In this document: positions 20,360 to 30,144 of the stretch, one piece after another
Numbering within the stretch: position 1 is the stretch's first letter
Layout: every line of letters begins with the position of its first letter
Assembly: GCA_001970955.1 (NCBI GenBank)
Contig: MPUH01000016.1
Location: forward strand, 103,597 to 167,596
DNA length: 64,000 nucleotides
DNA from: Stentor coeruleus
Taxonomy: Eukaryota; Ciliophora; Heterotrichea; Heterotrichida; Stentoridae
Direction: 5' to 3'
The notes under the pieces: generated by a model
Seen by the model: only the letters and a program-made list of their open reading frames with translations
Told to the model about the DNA's origin: nothing
The model's database searches: none
Position numbers and translations under genes: made by a program

Positions 20360-23035
20360 TTAAAAATCTTCATCCCATTTACCAGTTATTTTACCAGAAG
20401 GTGCTGGAAGGTTATCTTTTTCTTCTTTAGACATAAACCCATCTAATGATTTATCCCCATTATATTGTAATACTAAATCCGGGTCAAGTTTCTTAACTTT
20501 AGGTAAATAAGGTGCTTTTAATTCTTTAGTTAACAGTTTTTCCCAGTTAATAAAAGCAAACCATGGATGCAATTTAAGTTTTTCAAATCCAGCCCCCATG
20601 CGTAATGATGGGTTTTTATTAAGTAATTGATCAATAACAGATTTTACTTCATTCATAGGTTTCTGTAATTTTGGGTATTTTAATCTAGCCGTTAAGACAA
20701 TTTCATAAATCACCATTGGATCATCTTCTTCATCAGCAAAAGGTACCCTTTCAAATAATAATTCATATAATAAAACCCCTAAACTCCAATAATCAACAGC
20801 AACTGTATATCCTTTTCTTAATATAACCTCTGGGGCCATATAATGAGGAGTACCTACTATTGTATATGTTCTTTTATTAACAATTTTCGCTGTCCCAAAA
20901 TCTATGAGTTTTAAATACCCTTCTTCATCTACAACAATATTTTCTGGTTTTAAATCACGGTAGATTATATCACGGTCATGTAAATGCTTGAGAATTACTA
21001 TAAGACATGATATGTAAAAACGTGAGTCATCTTCGGAAACTAGTTGCATTTTGCGAATAACATCAAATAAGTCCATACCTCGAACATATTCAAGGACGAA
21101 GTAAATGCGTTTATGGTCTTTTAAGGTTTTTACAAGTTTCATTATGAAGATATGGTCAAGCTGCATTAGTACTTTTCTTTCTAGTATCAAACTTTCTTGG
21201 AGCTCATAAGCATAGATTTTTCTTCTATCAACAGTTTTCAGTGCATAGAAAATTTTTTTGGTCTTATGTACAGTAAGAAAGACATTACCAAACATTCCTT
21301 TTCCAAGTATTTTCACACACACTAAATCTTCTAAAGTTAAATTATCATCCTGCAACTCAATCCTTTTCATCAATTGAGTCCTTAATGCCTGATCAATAAC
21401 CCTATTGAAATCTACTTGAAATAACACCCAACACTCAACATCCCCTTTAGCAATAACTGTAGCTGTACGTTTTTGATGGAAAATCACAGACCGTTCACCG
21501 AAATAATCATGTTTTGTAATTGTCCTAACAACATGTGAATCAATACTCACTTCAACTTTACCAGATTTTACTATATAAAAAGCATCTCCCTCACTGTTTT
21601 GTTCAACAATCATATCTCCATCTGAATATTTTTCTATTTTTAGCACTAATAATAAAGCATTTAAGTTATCATTACTCAATCCTCTAAGTAATTGTACGTG
21701 TTTTAAAACTCTGAAAGCTTCGTTATTATCTGTAACTGTTTGATACTTTCCCCCGATAGACTTTTCAAAGTCATTTTTTGTTATTATTGCCACATCAGTT
21801 TCCCCTTCTGTTATAAAATCGCAATCATATAATATATCATTATTATTTTCGATAATATTTTCAGCACCAATACATGAGAATTTTTCATAAACTTCACTGT
21901 TTGCTGTAACTTTGCCTTTTAAGACCATGACAATTAGTGAATCTTTAGCAGTCCCATTAGGAATTATAACATCCCCAGCTTGGCATTTTCTAACTTCCAT
22001 TGAATTCAACAAATTTTCAGCTTGTATTTGAGACAGTTTACTTAAAATCTCACTTTTTTCTATAACAATAAACTGAGAATTCTTATATATTATCGCTTGT
22101 AATTGTGAACCAAGAGCTGTATTTAAATTTTCTCTGTCTATACATAAACACTTAACATGAGTTACCGCAACACAAGTAGCAGTTCTAGGACTATTATATA
22201 TTAAAGCCTGTTCACCAAAATACTCACCTTTAACAAATTTCTTCAATTCCACATTCTTCCTTGTACATGAAACAACCCCATCCTTTATAATAAACAACAA
22301 ATCTCCAATATCCCCTTCTTTAACAATAGCCTGCCCAGGTGTATAATTAAAAGTTATTAAACTTCCAACAAGTGCTTCAATCTGCGCTGGTTTCAATATA
22401 GTAAAAACTGAAACACTTTCAATAAACGCTTTATTTTCTTCATAGTTCATAGCATTCAAGTCTTCAATGGTTTTTTTAAATGTTTTACGATCTAAACCCC
22501 ATAAAGTTGAAGGTGTAAGTGTACGAACTGTAGCTGTTCTTGGGGTATCATGCATTAAAGCTAATTCTCCAAAGCCTTGACCTTCGGTTATTGTATTGAT
22601 TCTTATATCATTAACTAATACTTCTAGCATACCAGATCCTAAGATAAAAAAGTTGTTACCAGGTTGATTTTGCTTAAAAACAACTTGATTTGATGCTAGG
22701 GAATATAATTTCATAGAGTTAATGACTATTTTTTTTTGGTCATGAGTCAGAGTTGTGAATATAAAATGTTTTTCAAAGGACTTTTCTATTAATTCTATAT
22801 CTTTAGAAGATTTGTTTACCTCTTTGATTTGGGCTGTTGGGGCGTCTGTTGCTGGGATTGATCCTTTACGGACTTCGAGTAATGCACCTTTTTGCTTAAC
22901 TTTTGATTGTCTTTGACGTAGAATTTCACCTTCTATTTTTTTTTCCTCTTCAGATGTTAGGACATTGTGATTTACTACTATGGCTTGAATTGTTTTTGCG
23001 TTGTTTGAACTTGATTTAAAAGCACAGCCTCCCAT
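20360..23035 (-). CDS. cGMP-dependent protein kinase (PKG)
   Basis: 891 aa from the ATG at 23035. The order is a short N-terminus, four cNBD-like modules (about 100-545), and an AGC kinase. cNBD cassettes are FGELALMHDTPRTATV, FGEQALIYNSPRTATC and FGERSVIFHQKRTATV; the third module (about 325-420) lacks one and looks degenerate. The kinase has the Gly loop GKGMFGNVF (about 577), IYRDLKPEN (about 692), DFGTA (about 710), GTPHYMAPE and the C-terminal AGC tail. This architecture with a degenerate third cNBD mirrors apicomplexan PKG. The frame extends six codons further (MIKTII), but the second Met begins MGGCAFKSS, a good myristoylation plus palmitoylation signal, so I take that start. Membrane-anchored cGMP signalling is inferred. 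Confidence 0.93.
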   Translation of the reverse strand: MGGCAFKSSSNNAKTIQAIVVNHNVLTSEEEKKIEGEILRQRQSKVKQKGALLEVRKGSIPATDAPTAQIKEVNKSSKDIELIEKSFEKHFIFTTLTHDQKKIVINSMKLYSLASNQVVFKQNQPGNNFFILGSGMLEVLVNDIRINTITEGQGFGELALMHDTPRTATVRTLTPSTLWGLDRKTFKKTIEDLNAMNYEENKAFIESVSVFTILKPAQIEALVGSLITFNYTPGQAIVKEGDIGDLLFIIKDGVVSCTRKNVELKKFVKGEYFGEQALIYNSPRTATCVAVTHVKCLCIDRENLNTALGSQLQAIIYKNSQFIVIEKSEILSKLSQIQAENLLNSMEVRKCQAGDVIIPNGTAKDSLIVMVLKGKVTANSEVYEKFSCIGAENIIENNNDILYDCDFITEGETDVAIITKNDFEKSIGGKYQTVTDNNEAFRVLKHVQLLRGLSNDNLNALLLVLKIEKYSDGDMIVEQNSEGDAFYIVKSGKVEVSIDSHVVRTITKHDYFGERSVIFHQKRTATVIAKGDVECWVLFQVDFNRVIDQALRTQLMKRIELQDDNLTLEDLVCVKILGKGMFGNVFLTVHKTKKIFYALKTVDRRKIYAYELQESLILERKVLMQLDHIFIMKLVKTLKDHKRIYFVLEYVRGMDLFDVIRKMQLVSEDDSRFYISCLIVILKHLHDRDIIYRDLKPENIVVDEEGYLKLIDFGTAKIVNKRTYTIVGTPHYMAPEVILRKGYTVAVDYWSLGVLLYELLFERVPFADEEDDPMVIYEIVLTARLKYPKLQKPMNEVKSVIDQLLNKNPSLRMGAGFEKLKLHPWFAFINWEKLLTKELKAPYLPKVKKLDPDLVLQYNGDKSLDGFMSKEEKDNLPAPSGKITGKWDEDF

Positions 23036-23754
23036 TATTATTGTTTTAATCAATATTTTATAGTTTTGAGTAAGGTTTGTTTATATTTTCGTATGAAAGA
23101 TGAGTAATGGTTATAAAAATTATTGCTGGATTATTTTTTTAGATAGGAAAGTTGAGTGTTTTAAATAAAATTTTGTTTGAGAATATGGAGAATAGATGGT
23201 TTTATTAGGTAATAAATTGTGTTTGGAGAAAGAGATAAAATAGTTAAAAAACTGGTATAAATTTATGATTAAGTGTATTTGTAAGAAAATTTTTTTTTTT
23301 ATGCTGAAGATTTTTGTGTTTTAGTGCTTGATAAGATTTATTTAAGGGAAATTTTATGAATGATAGAAAAGTATTTATGGATGATTGTTTTCAATGAATA
23401 AGTTTTTTATAAGTCTTTATTATATTTTTTTTGTTAGAAAATGATTAGGGTCTAATTAGAGCATAAAACTATATATAATATAAATTTAACCTTTAAAAAT
23501 AGGCTAGTCTATTCACATCTTCAAACTAATTTCTTAATCCCTAAACAAAAAATACTCTTTATCCCTACAGTATAATTTCTTAATGTTTCTCAATAAAAAA
23601 AAATCAAAAATCCTTATTATCAAACCTATTCAAACTCTCATTTCTATATCATTAATACCTATACAGTCCAAATTTCTAAATCCAAAGTATTAACTCTCTA
23701 TATATTCAAACACCCATTTTTAATTTTCTTTTACCAATATTCCTCCACGTAATA
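23036..23754. other. divergent intergenic region
   Basis: The gap between PKG and the PDI-like gene is A/T-rich, with a homopolymer T run near 23290. No open frame of note and no structured RNA recognised. Confidence 0.45.
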
Positions 23755-25350
23755 ATGCTTTTTTTACTAATATCATTATCATTCGCATTAGCATACGAAT
23801 GTGATTACCCGAATTTTTACTCAGGCCACTTAAACATAACAACCGAAAAGCAATTCAGAGATTTAATGAAGAAAGAAAAACTATTCATCCTAGCTTTATC
23901 AGCAAAATGGTGTACTCATTGCTGTAAAATTGAAACAAGCCTAGTTGAAGCCCTCCCTGAAATCGAAAAAAAGGGTCTAAAACTAGTCCGAGCAGATTTA
24001 TCAACCCAGACGTACTTCAATAAAATTATTGAAAAAAGTGAATCACTTCCTCATATTTATATTGTTTACAATAACGAATTAAAGCGATTCGATGGTCAAG
24101 TTGGTCCATCACTATTCACATTTATAGAAAAGTTTTCAAATCCTCATCAAATCCTATCCTCTGTAGAAGAAATTGATGACTTTTTCTCCTCATCACCTTC
24201 AATATCCCTAGCAATGGTCGGCTTTATATTCGACACATCAGAAGACTATCTTAAAATCTATCAAAATTTCGCTATAAATTTACTAGATTGGCCATATACC
24301 AAATTTGGCCTAGTTACAGACAAGTTCCTTATTAAATCTTTGCACATAGCTGAGAAATATATTTTGTATCTAAACTCTTTAGTTATATACACAAATGGAG
24401 AATTCAAAAGCTTAGATTTAGAAATGGATACACAGCTTCTTCCATTTGTAGCTCGAAATACTTTAAAAGTCTTAGATGAATTAACACCTTTTACATTCCA
24501 AATCTATAGATCATTATCTTTACCAATGCTTGTGATGTTTATTGACAAAGAAAATCCTGAACATTATAAATATATTGAAATATATGAAAGAATAGCAAGA
24601 GACTCATATGGGGATATTGGATACTTATGGATGGATGGGAAACAGCCTAATAACGCTGAGAAAAAACGTGCTGTTGGGATTATAACAGACAAACTTCCAG
24701 CTTTGGCTTTTAATTTACTTGATGGAAGAGTATTTCCATTTGATGAAACCAAAGAAATAACAAAAAAGTCAATAAGCATATTTATAGAAAACTTCAGAAA
24801 CAATAAACTAGAAAGTGGTGCCCATAAAGGTTTAAGAACAAAAAGTGGTGAACTTGAAAATAAATACAAAAACACTCCTTATTTAAAATATGATGAACTT
24901 GAAGAAAAAGTTCTTAGTGAAGGTACTGATGTTATGTTATTGATTTATGATAGTCGAGATGAAAAATCTTTGGGTATAGCTCCGAATTATAATAAAGTTG
25001 CGTTAAGGTATTCAGAGCTTAATATTCCGTCGATTAAAATTTATCGAAGTGATATTGTGTCTGATCCTGTACAGACAAAATTAGGGACATATATTTGGCC
25101 TGCTATAATATTTTTACCTGCTTTTCATAAAGTAAAACCATATGTTCAATATACAGGTGAGGCTAAAGCGGTTCAGTTGATGTTCTTTGCTCAGAAATAT
25201 GCGGATATTAAATTTGAACTTCCTGAATTACCTCATTTGAGCCCTGATCAAATTCAAGCGTATTGGCAACAAGTGAATGAACTTGATGAGGAAAAAAGGG
25301 AAAAAGTATCAGCGGCTAATGAAAGGAGGAATTGGGATGAATATTTTTAA
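23755..25350 (+). CDS. protein disulfide isomerase-like ER protein
   Basis: 531 aa. A signal peptide (LFLLISLSFALAYEC) leads to a first thioredoxin domain with a redox site in ALSAKWCTHCCKIE (C53-T-H-C56). Family PDIs have CGHC. Three more thioredoxin-fold-like segments follow (about 130-225, 245-355, 380-495). None has a CxxC; the last has Tyr-Asp-Ser-Arg-Asp where it would be expected. The C-terminus is acidic and basic and ends WDEYF, with no KDEL-type retrieval signal. The a-b-b'-a' layout with an inactive last domain points to a PDI-like chaperone or oxidoreductase. Substrates are unknown. Confidence 0.85.
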   Translation: MLFLLISLSFALAYECDYPNFYSGHLNITTEKQFRDLMKKEKLFILALSAKWCTHCCKIETSLVEALPEIEKKGLKLVRADLSTQTYFNKIIEKSESLPHIYIVYNNELKRFDGQVGPSLFTFIEKFSNPHQILSSVEEIDDFFSSSPSISLAMVGFIFDTSEDYLKIYQNFAINLLDWPYTKFGLVTDKFLIKSLHIAEKYILYLNSLVIYTNGEFKSLDLEMDTQLLPFVARNTLKVLDELTPFTFQIYRSLSLPMLVMFIDKENPEHYKYIEIYERIARDSYGDIGYLWMDGKQPNNAEKKRAVGIITDKLPALAFNLLDGRVFPFDETKEITKKSISIFIENFRNNKLESGAHKGLRTKSGELENKYKNTPYLKYDELEEKVLSEGTDVMLLIYDSRDEKSLGIAPNYNKVALRYSELNIPSIKIYRSDIVSDPVQTKLGTYIWPAIIFLPAFHKVKPYVQYTGEAKAVQLMFFAQKYADIKFELPELPHLSPDQIQAYWQQVNELDEEKREKVSAANERRNWDEYF

Positions 25351-27100
25351 TTAGATTTTAATAAGTTAGATTTTGGTTGAAGATTTTGGGTTTTGTTTAA
25401 AAAAGATAGTAAAAGGTAAAGATTTTTTTAAATGCTCGGAATTGAAGATTGGATGTTAGGATATTATGAGTGAAATATATGAGAAGATTAGAATAAGATA
25501 ATTTTAGGGCTAGTGCTTGGATATGATAAGCTTTTTGTGTGTTTATGGATTTTTTCTAAATGAAATTTTTTATGCCTAGTGTTTAAACTATTAGTTAGTA
25601 AGACAATTTTTAGTTTGTGCTAATTTTTATTTAGGAAGAAGTAAGGTGTTAGGCTGTTTTTTATGGTTTTCAAGGAAAATTAGTGTTTTGGGTTTGATTC
25701 AAAGAAATTAGAACTGCTTCGGATTTAGACTGTTCCAGAATATTTTTCAAAACAAAAAATTTTTTTTCCCCCAACGATATAATGCCTATTATACACATAT
25801 AAAACAACTATTACACACTTACAAAAGTTTAGATACCCCTTCTTTTTCCATTTTGCATAATTTATATCATCAAACTCATTTGCTACTTATATTAATCTTA
25901 TAATAGAAGTCCCAACTATTTCAAAGCCTTAGTTTATATCAAAAACTATATTATAAGCTTAGAATATCGTCCCTAGAAAAAAAAAAAAAAAAAAAAATTA
26001 TATTTTAAAATTTTGATGACAAGTTTTTTATTTCTAATTTTAATAATACTTTAAAACCTTTAATAAAAAATTCCTCTAATAGCATAGTTTTTTTTCATCT
26101 AAATATTAATGCTTGTTAGTAAATCCTGTCATTTTTTTATACTTTTAAGCTATATTTTTTTATATAGTATTACTACTACTGGTAGCACTGATTATAAATG
26201 GAAGAAATTATTATTACAGGAATATCAATTTTGATGCCTTGCTTACTTGCGCTATATAGTCATTATATTAAGAAGCCAACAACGGGTACATTGGTTACAA
26301 TAACAAGACCAATAAGCTATCATTTAAACTATTATTAATATACTTATAAAAGATATTTAAAAAAGTGTTTGCTTTAATATTACTGATGATTTATAAGTAA
26401 CTTATAATTTTGATATACTTTGTAGAATCTTAATATTTTTAGATATGAATTGGATTTGGCTTTGAAGGAAACTCTTTCCTTTAGAGATTTTTTTTTTGAT
26501 CTTTGTAATAATCTATTAGAGGAAAATAAAGTAAATGAAGATTATGACTTGTATAGTTTTTATAATTTAAAACAATTTTTATGTATTAATAGCTTGAATA
26601 CTATGTGTGCTATTGGATGAAAATTTAATGATAAGTATAAGTAAGATACCAAAATAAAAAAAAAAATTTTTGATAATCAAATAGGGTACACATAGCAACC
26701 CAATAGCTCGTAAATTGTATTTTTATCATCAACGATCATATCTATTTAATCTTTAAAACAATAAAATATAAACATAAACCTTACATTCCCCATAAAATCA
26801 CTCTAATTTCCTCAATTAAATCCAAAAAAAAAAATATTTCTCATCTCCTTACAACCCAATCCTATTCATAAAATTTAAATCCATAAAACTTTCCAATCTA
26901 AATCTTATCTTAACCAACCCTAGCACCTTCTTCCTCACAAAAAAATCCCATATTTCAAACTAATCCTATATGCAATTTCATCAACCCTAATACAATTTCA
27001 CTTCTTATCCCACATCTATTTTTTTTATCCTCCCATTTTCCAACATAATTTTATCTTCAAAATTACAAAATTGAAAATACGCATAAGCGAAATTAACTAA
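25351..27100. other. 1.75-kb gene-poor stretch
   Basis: This is the second-longest desert. It contains a run of 22 A at 25977-25998, strongly biased base composition (G/T-rich to about 25700, then A/T-rich), and the decayed fragments described separately at 26198-26620. The last 400 bp before 27100 are C/A-rich on the plus strand and hold no frame. I see no tRNA or snRNA. Confidence 0.5.
26198..26620 (+). pseudogene. possible remains of a 7TM/RGS-type gene
   Basis: A 46-codon ATG frame (26198-26338) encodes a hydrophobic helix followed by a basic, aromatic tail, like the first TM of a receptor. About 90 bp on, a second frame (26426-26620, 64 codons to a TGA, no ATG at its head) has an RGS-like start: Leu-rich helix, FRDFFFDLCNNLLEEN, then an acidic helix. 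That spacing resembles the F-x-x-FL ... EEN pattern of RGS domains. No 15-nt intron joins the two, and most of any gene is missing. This may be decay of a receptor-RGS gene or chance. Confidence 0.25.
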
Positions 27101-27553
27101 CTAATTACGAACTTTATATTTTTCTTGCCATTCAGGACCAGTGATAAATATTTTTCCTTCAATCATATATGCTGAGCCTACAAAAATAGGAGTATCATCA
27201 GTTCTAATAACAGTTCCTACTCCCATGAAAAACCCAAAGGAAATTGCCATACTCATAGCGATAATTGGAACATAAATAAGCCTTCGATGTTGTAAATATG
27301 ATGCTAAACCAAATAATGTTCCAGCTACACCACCGACTGTAGCTCCCATTATCATGCCTTGAACAAATTTACCTGAGACACCAGCTTCACCAAATAAGGT
27401 TTTTTTAATTCTGGCCCATTTAACTGTTAGTCTACTTTCTCGTTTACTATCTCCAAAGTTCTTGAGGTCATAGATATCATCGCTATTTTTCGAGCTTTGT
27501 ACTTGGGCTTCTAGAAGCTCTGAAAAAGATTTTGCTTGATCCTTGTCTGACAT
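27101..27553 (-). CDS. ROMO1: ROMO1/Mgr2-family mitochondrial inner membrane protein
   Basis: 150 aa. A charged N-terminal half (1-60) precedes two helices: about 64-86 with a glycine-zipper GMIMGATVGGVAGTLFG, and about 93-116 with SFGFFMGVGTVIR. The spacing and the motifs match ROMO1/Mgr2 (MG-x-x-xG-x-x-xG-x-LFG, then GTF-x-x-F-x-x-IG-x-GIR). Family members are inner-membrane subunits associated with the TIM23 translocase; animal ROMO1 is also linked to reactive oxygen and OPA1. ROMO1 is usually 70-110 aa, so the 60-residue N-terminal and 30-residue C-terminal additions are lineage features. Confidence 0.8.
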   Translation of the reverse strand: MSDKDQAKSFSELLEAQVQSSKNSDDIYDLKNFGDSKRESRLTVKWARIKKTLFGEAGVSGKFVQGMIMGATVGGVAGTLFGLASYLQHRRLIYVPIIAMSMAISFGFFMGVGTVIRTDDTPIFVGSAYMIEGKIFITGPEWQEKYKVRN

Positions 27554-28097
27554 ATTATTACTATTGAAATGAAGAGAATTTTATAATGTTTGATTGAGTT
27601 TTGGTATGAAGTAAGGAGAGGTTTTATTATGAGAGTTTTTTATGGAGAGATGGATTTTTAGAATAGAGACTTGGTTTTTATGTTATGAATTTGGTAAAGG
27701 AATTATTTTGGTTGTGAGGGTTATGAGTAGATGATTATAGAATAATCATCATTTGGTTTAAAAATTTTAGTTATTTTTGTTGTGAAAATTTATAAAAATA
27801 AAGTGGAGAGGTATTATATAACTATTTTGGTCTTAATAAATGTTAAGTTTTGTTAATGGATATATGATATTTCTTATATTGGGCTTCATGACAATGCATA
27901 ATGGGTGAAGAGTTGAAAACATTATAAGTGAAGTTAAAGTAAAAAAATTAGAGAATTTTTCAATCAGGATGCTAATCTTATTAGAAATTTCTAAATGTCT
28001 TTTATTTCCTCATTCTATCAAAGATCCATTGATGAGTTATTGATTGCTTATATAAATGTAGAGCGTTCTATTTAATAGTTAATAAATACAATAATAT
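27554..28097. other. divergent intergenic region
   Basis: A/T-rich gap before the first GPCR-PIPK gene. The first part is G/T-rich and the rest mixed. No frame, repeat or RNA seen. Confidence 0.4.
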
Positions 28098-29990
28098 ATG
28101 TTAGAAACTATTGATATTTGCTATTCTATCCTAGCTCCAATATCAGCTATATGTGGGCTCTTTCAAGTATACGGCTTTTACAAGCTTAAACTAGTGAATA
28201 ATCACCCAGAAATCCTCGTCTTTTGGCAATGTGTTTCTCAGCTTATTCTTGATATCCACTGGTTTACAGGAATCTCTTATATTCACAAAAACATTGGCGA
28301 GACTTGTTGCCTTTTACTTGGAGATTTTTTTGTGTATTTTTACTATTTGAGCTGGAACTATACAGTATTTCTCTCTGTTGAAATATTAATAAAAATGACT
28401 AACCCTTGTGTTACAGACTACAAAAAACGTACTCGTTGGTATCATTTAATTTCTCATGCTTTAAGCATATGTATTTTCTTTGTGGTTGCAATAAACTACA
28501 AACATAATAATGGAAAATCAATAATAAAGACATGTTTTGTACAAAAAGGATCATTTTTAGAATTAATAGTCATCGCTCCAGTTTTTATACATTTCCCCAT
28601 AGCCACAGGGCTTAATGGTTATACAATTTATAAATTCTATAGAGCTAAAGAAATAATTGATTATCTCAGATACATAATTTTTGTTGTTATTGCATTTTCA
28701 ATTGCTTGGGTACCAGTAGCTATAGTTCATGGAATTCAATTTGATGCTTTTAATATTAAAACTAATGATACATTTTTAAATGTCAAATATATTTAGATTG
28801 CAGCATATCTAGGAGCCCTTTCAGGAACTTTGATTTTTACTGCTAGGATGATGGAGAAAAATTTACTAAAAAGAATGCTAGAAAAGATTTTTTGCCGAGA
28901 AACTAATAAAGTATAAGAAAAACAGAAAATACCAACAGAAGAATTTGAAACACGGGAACTTAAAGTTACCCATGCGGATTTTTTCACTAAAGTTACAGCA
29001 GAGGTATTTAAAATATAGGCTATTATGTTAGGAATAGCAGAAGTTCTAATGAAATCTGAGTTATCGTCTTGTTAGTAAAAGATATTAAGTGGAAAAACCC
29101 ATAAAGACCTTACTTGCACTATCACTGTAGCAGGCCAAGTGGTTGATTTTAATGTGACTCAATTTAATATTAATGAATATGCTCAGATTATAAAGAGTTT
29201 TAACCTCAATTATCAAGAAATTTCTCAGTATTTTATATTTAGTTCTTTAAGACACCCTGGTAATTTTTCAGATATAAAAAATTTACATAAAAAAAATAGT
29301 GATGAAAATGAAACTTTTAGTTATTATACAAGTGATAAAAAATATATATTGAAAACAATAAAAGAATCTGATATGCGGGTATTAAAAATGATGGCTCAAA
29401 AATATATGGAAAGGGTCACTTCTTCGAAATCTTATCTTTTAAGAATATTTGGAGCATTTGAAATTAATTCAGGAAATTCGAATTTCTATGTGATTCTTAT
29501 TGAAAACTTTAATTCTAATTTAGAAAATGCGATCAGTTTTCAACTTAATGGACGTAAACTTGAAGAGGAATCTATAAGAATGGAAAGTTTAGATCTTGCT
29601 CTTATATCCCAGAAAAGCATTTATAATGATGATGAGTTTTTTAAAACTATTGATAGGTTGAATATAAGTAAAACTCAGATGAATCTTATTCTTAAAGCAA
29701 TAGAAAAAGATACAAATTTACTTAGAATCAGTTTTTTAATGGAATATAAATTGTGTATTTTATTACAAGCATTAGCTTCTGATCATGAAATTATTGCAGT
29801 TGATGAAAGTAGGTTTTTTAAGTCAGATAAATATCTTGTGTGTATAGGAATTGATTTTATTAACAAAAACCAAACAAAGAAAAACCACAAGAAATCAGGC
29901 TCTAGAATTAGTATTTCAGGTATATCTCCAGAAGCATATAGGAAAAGGTTTATTAAACTGATTAAGAGAGTGTTTAAGGATAATAACTAA
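28098..29990 (+). CDS. GPCR-PIPK fusion, copy 1, with degenerate kinase; 4 introns
   Basis: The exons are 28098-28781, 28797-28910, 28926-29003, 29019-29074 and 29090-29990, giving 610 aa. Introns are 15 nt each: GTCAAATATATTTAG, GTATAAGAAAAACAG, GTATTTAAAATATAG and GTAAAAGATATTAAG. Each contains or abuts an in-frame stop that splicing removes. Residues 1-228 give six TM helices; TM7 (AAYLGALSGTLIFTARMM) comes from exon 2. Cysteines before TM3 and after TM4 could form the usual GPCR disulfide. From about residue 320 the protein resembles PIP kinases (YILKTIKESDMRVLKMM, ending ISPEAYRKRF). Key motifs are decayed: DLKGS reads QLNGR and MDYSLL reads MEYKLC, so catalysis is doubtful. Receptor-PIPK fusions are known from Dictyostelium RpkA and oomycetes. 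The tandem copy lies 154 bp downstream. Confidence 0.85.
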
Positions 29991-30144
29991 TAGAAATTAG
30001 ATCAAAAATAATAAATAAAATTATTATCTAATGCTTAGAACAAATATAAAATAATTTTAAGTTTATTTCCTTTACCTTATTACTTATATTATAATATTAA
30101 AAACTTGACTATTATATCTAAAACAAGTTATTAATATAAAATAA

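Noticed and set aside
25977-25998. Poly(A) tail of a retrocopy
   Set aside because: No coding remnant directly upstream of the A run and no target-site duplication that I can see.
29139-29990. Stand-alone PIP-kinase-like gene, and likewise 31250-32080
   Set aside because: Splicing places them in frame with the seven-TM exons upstream; the apparent start of the first is GTG.
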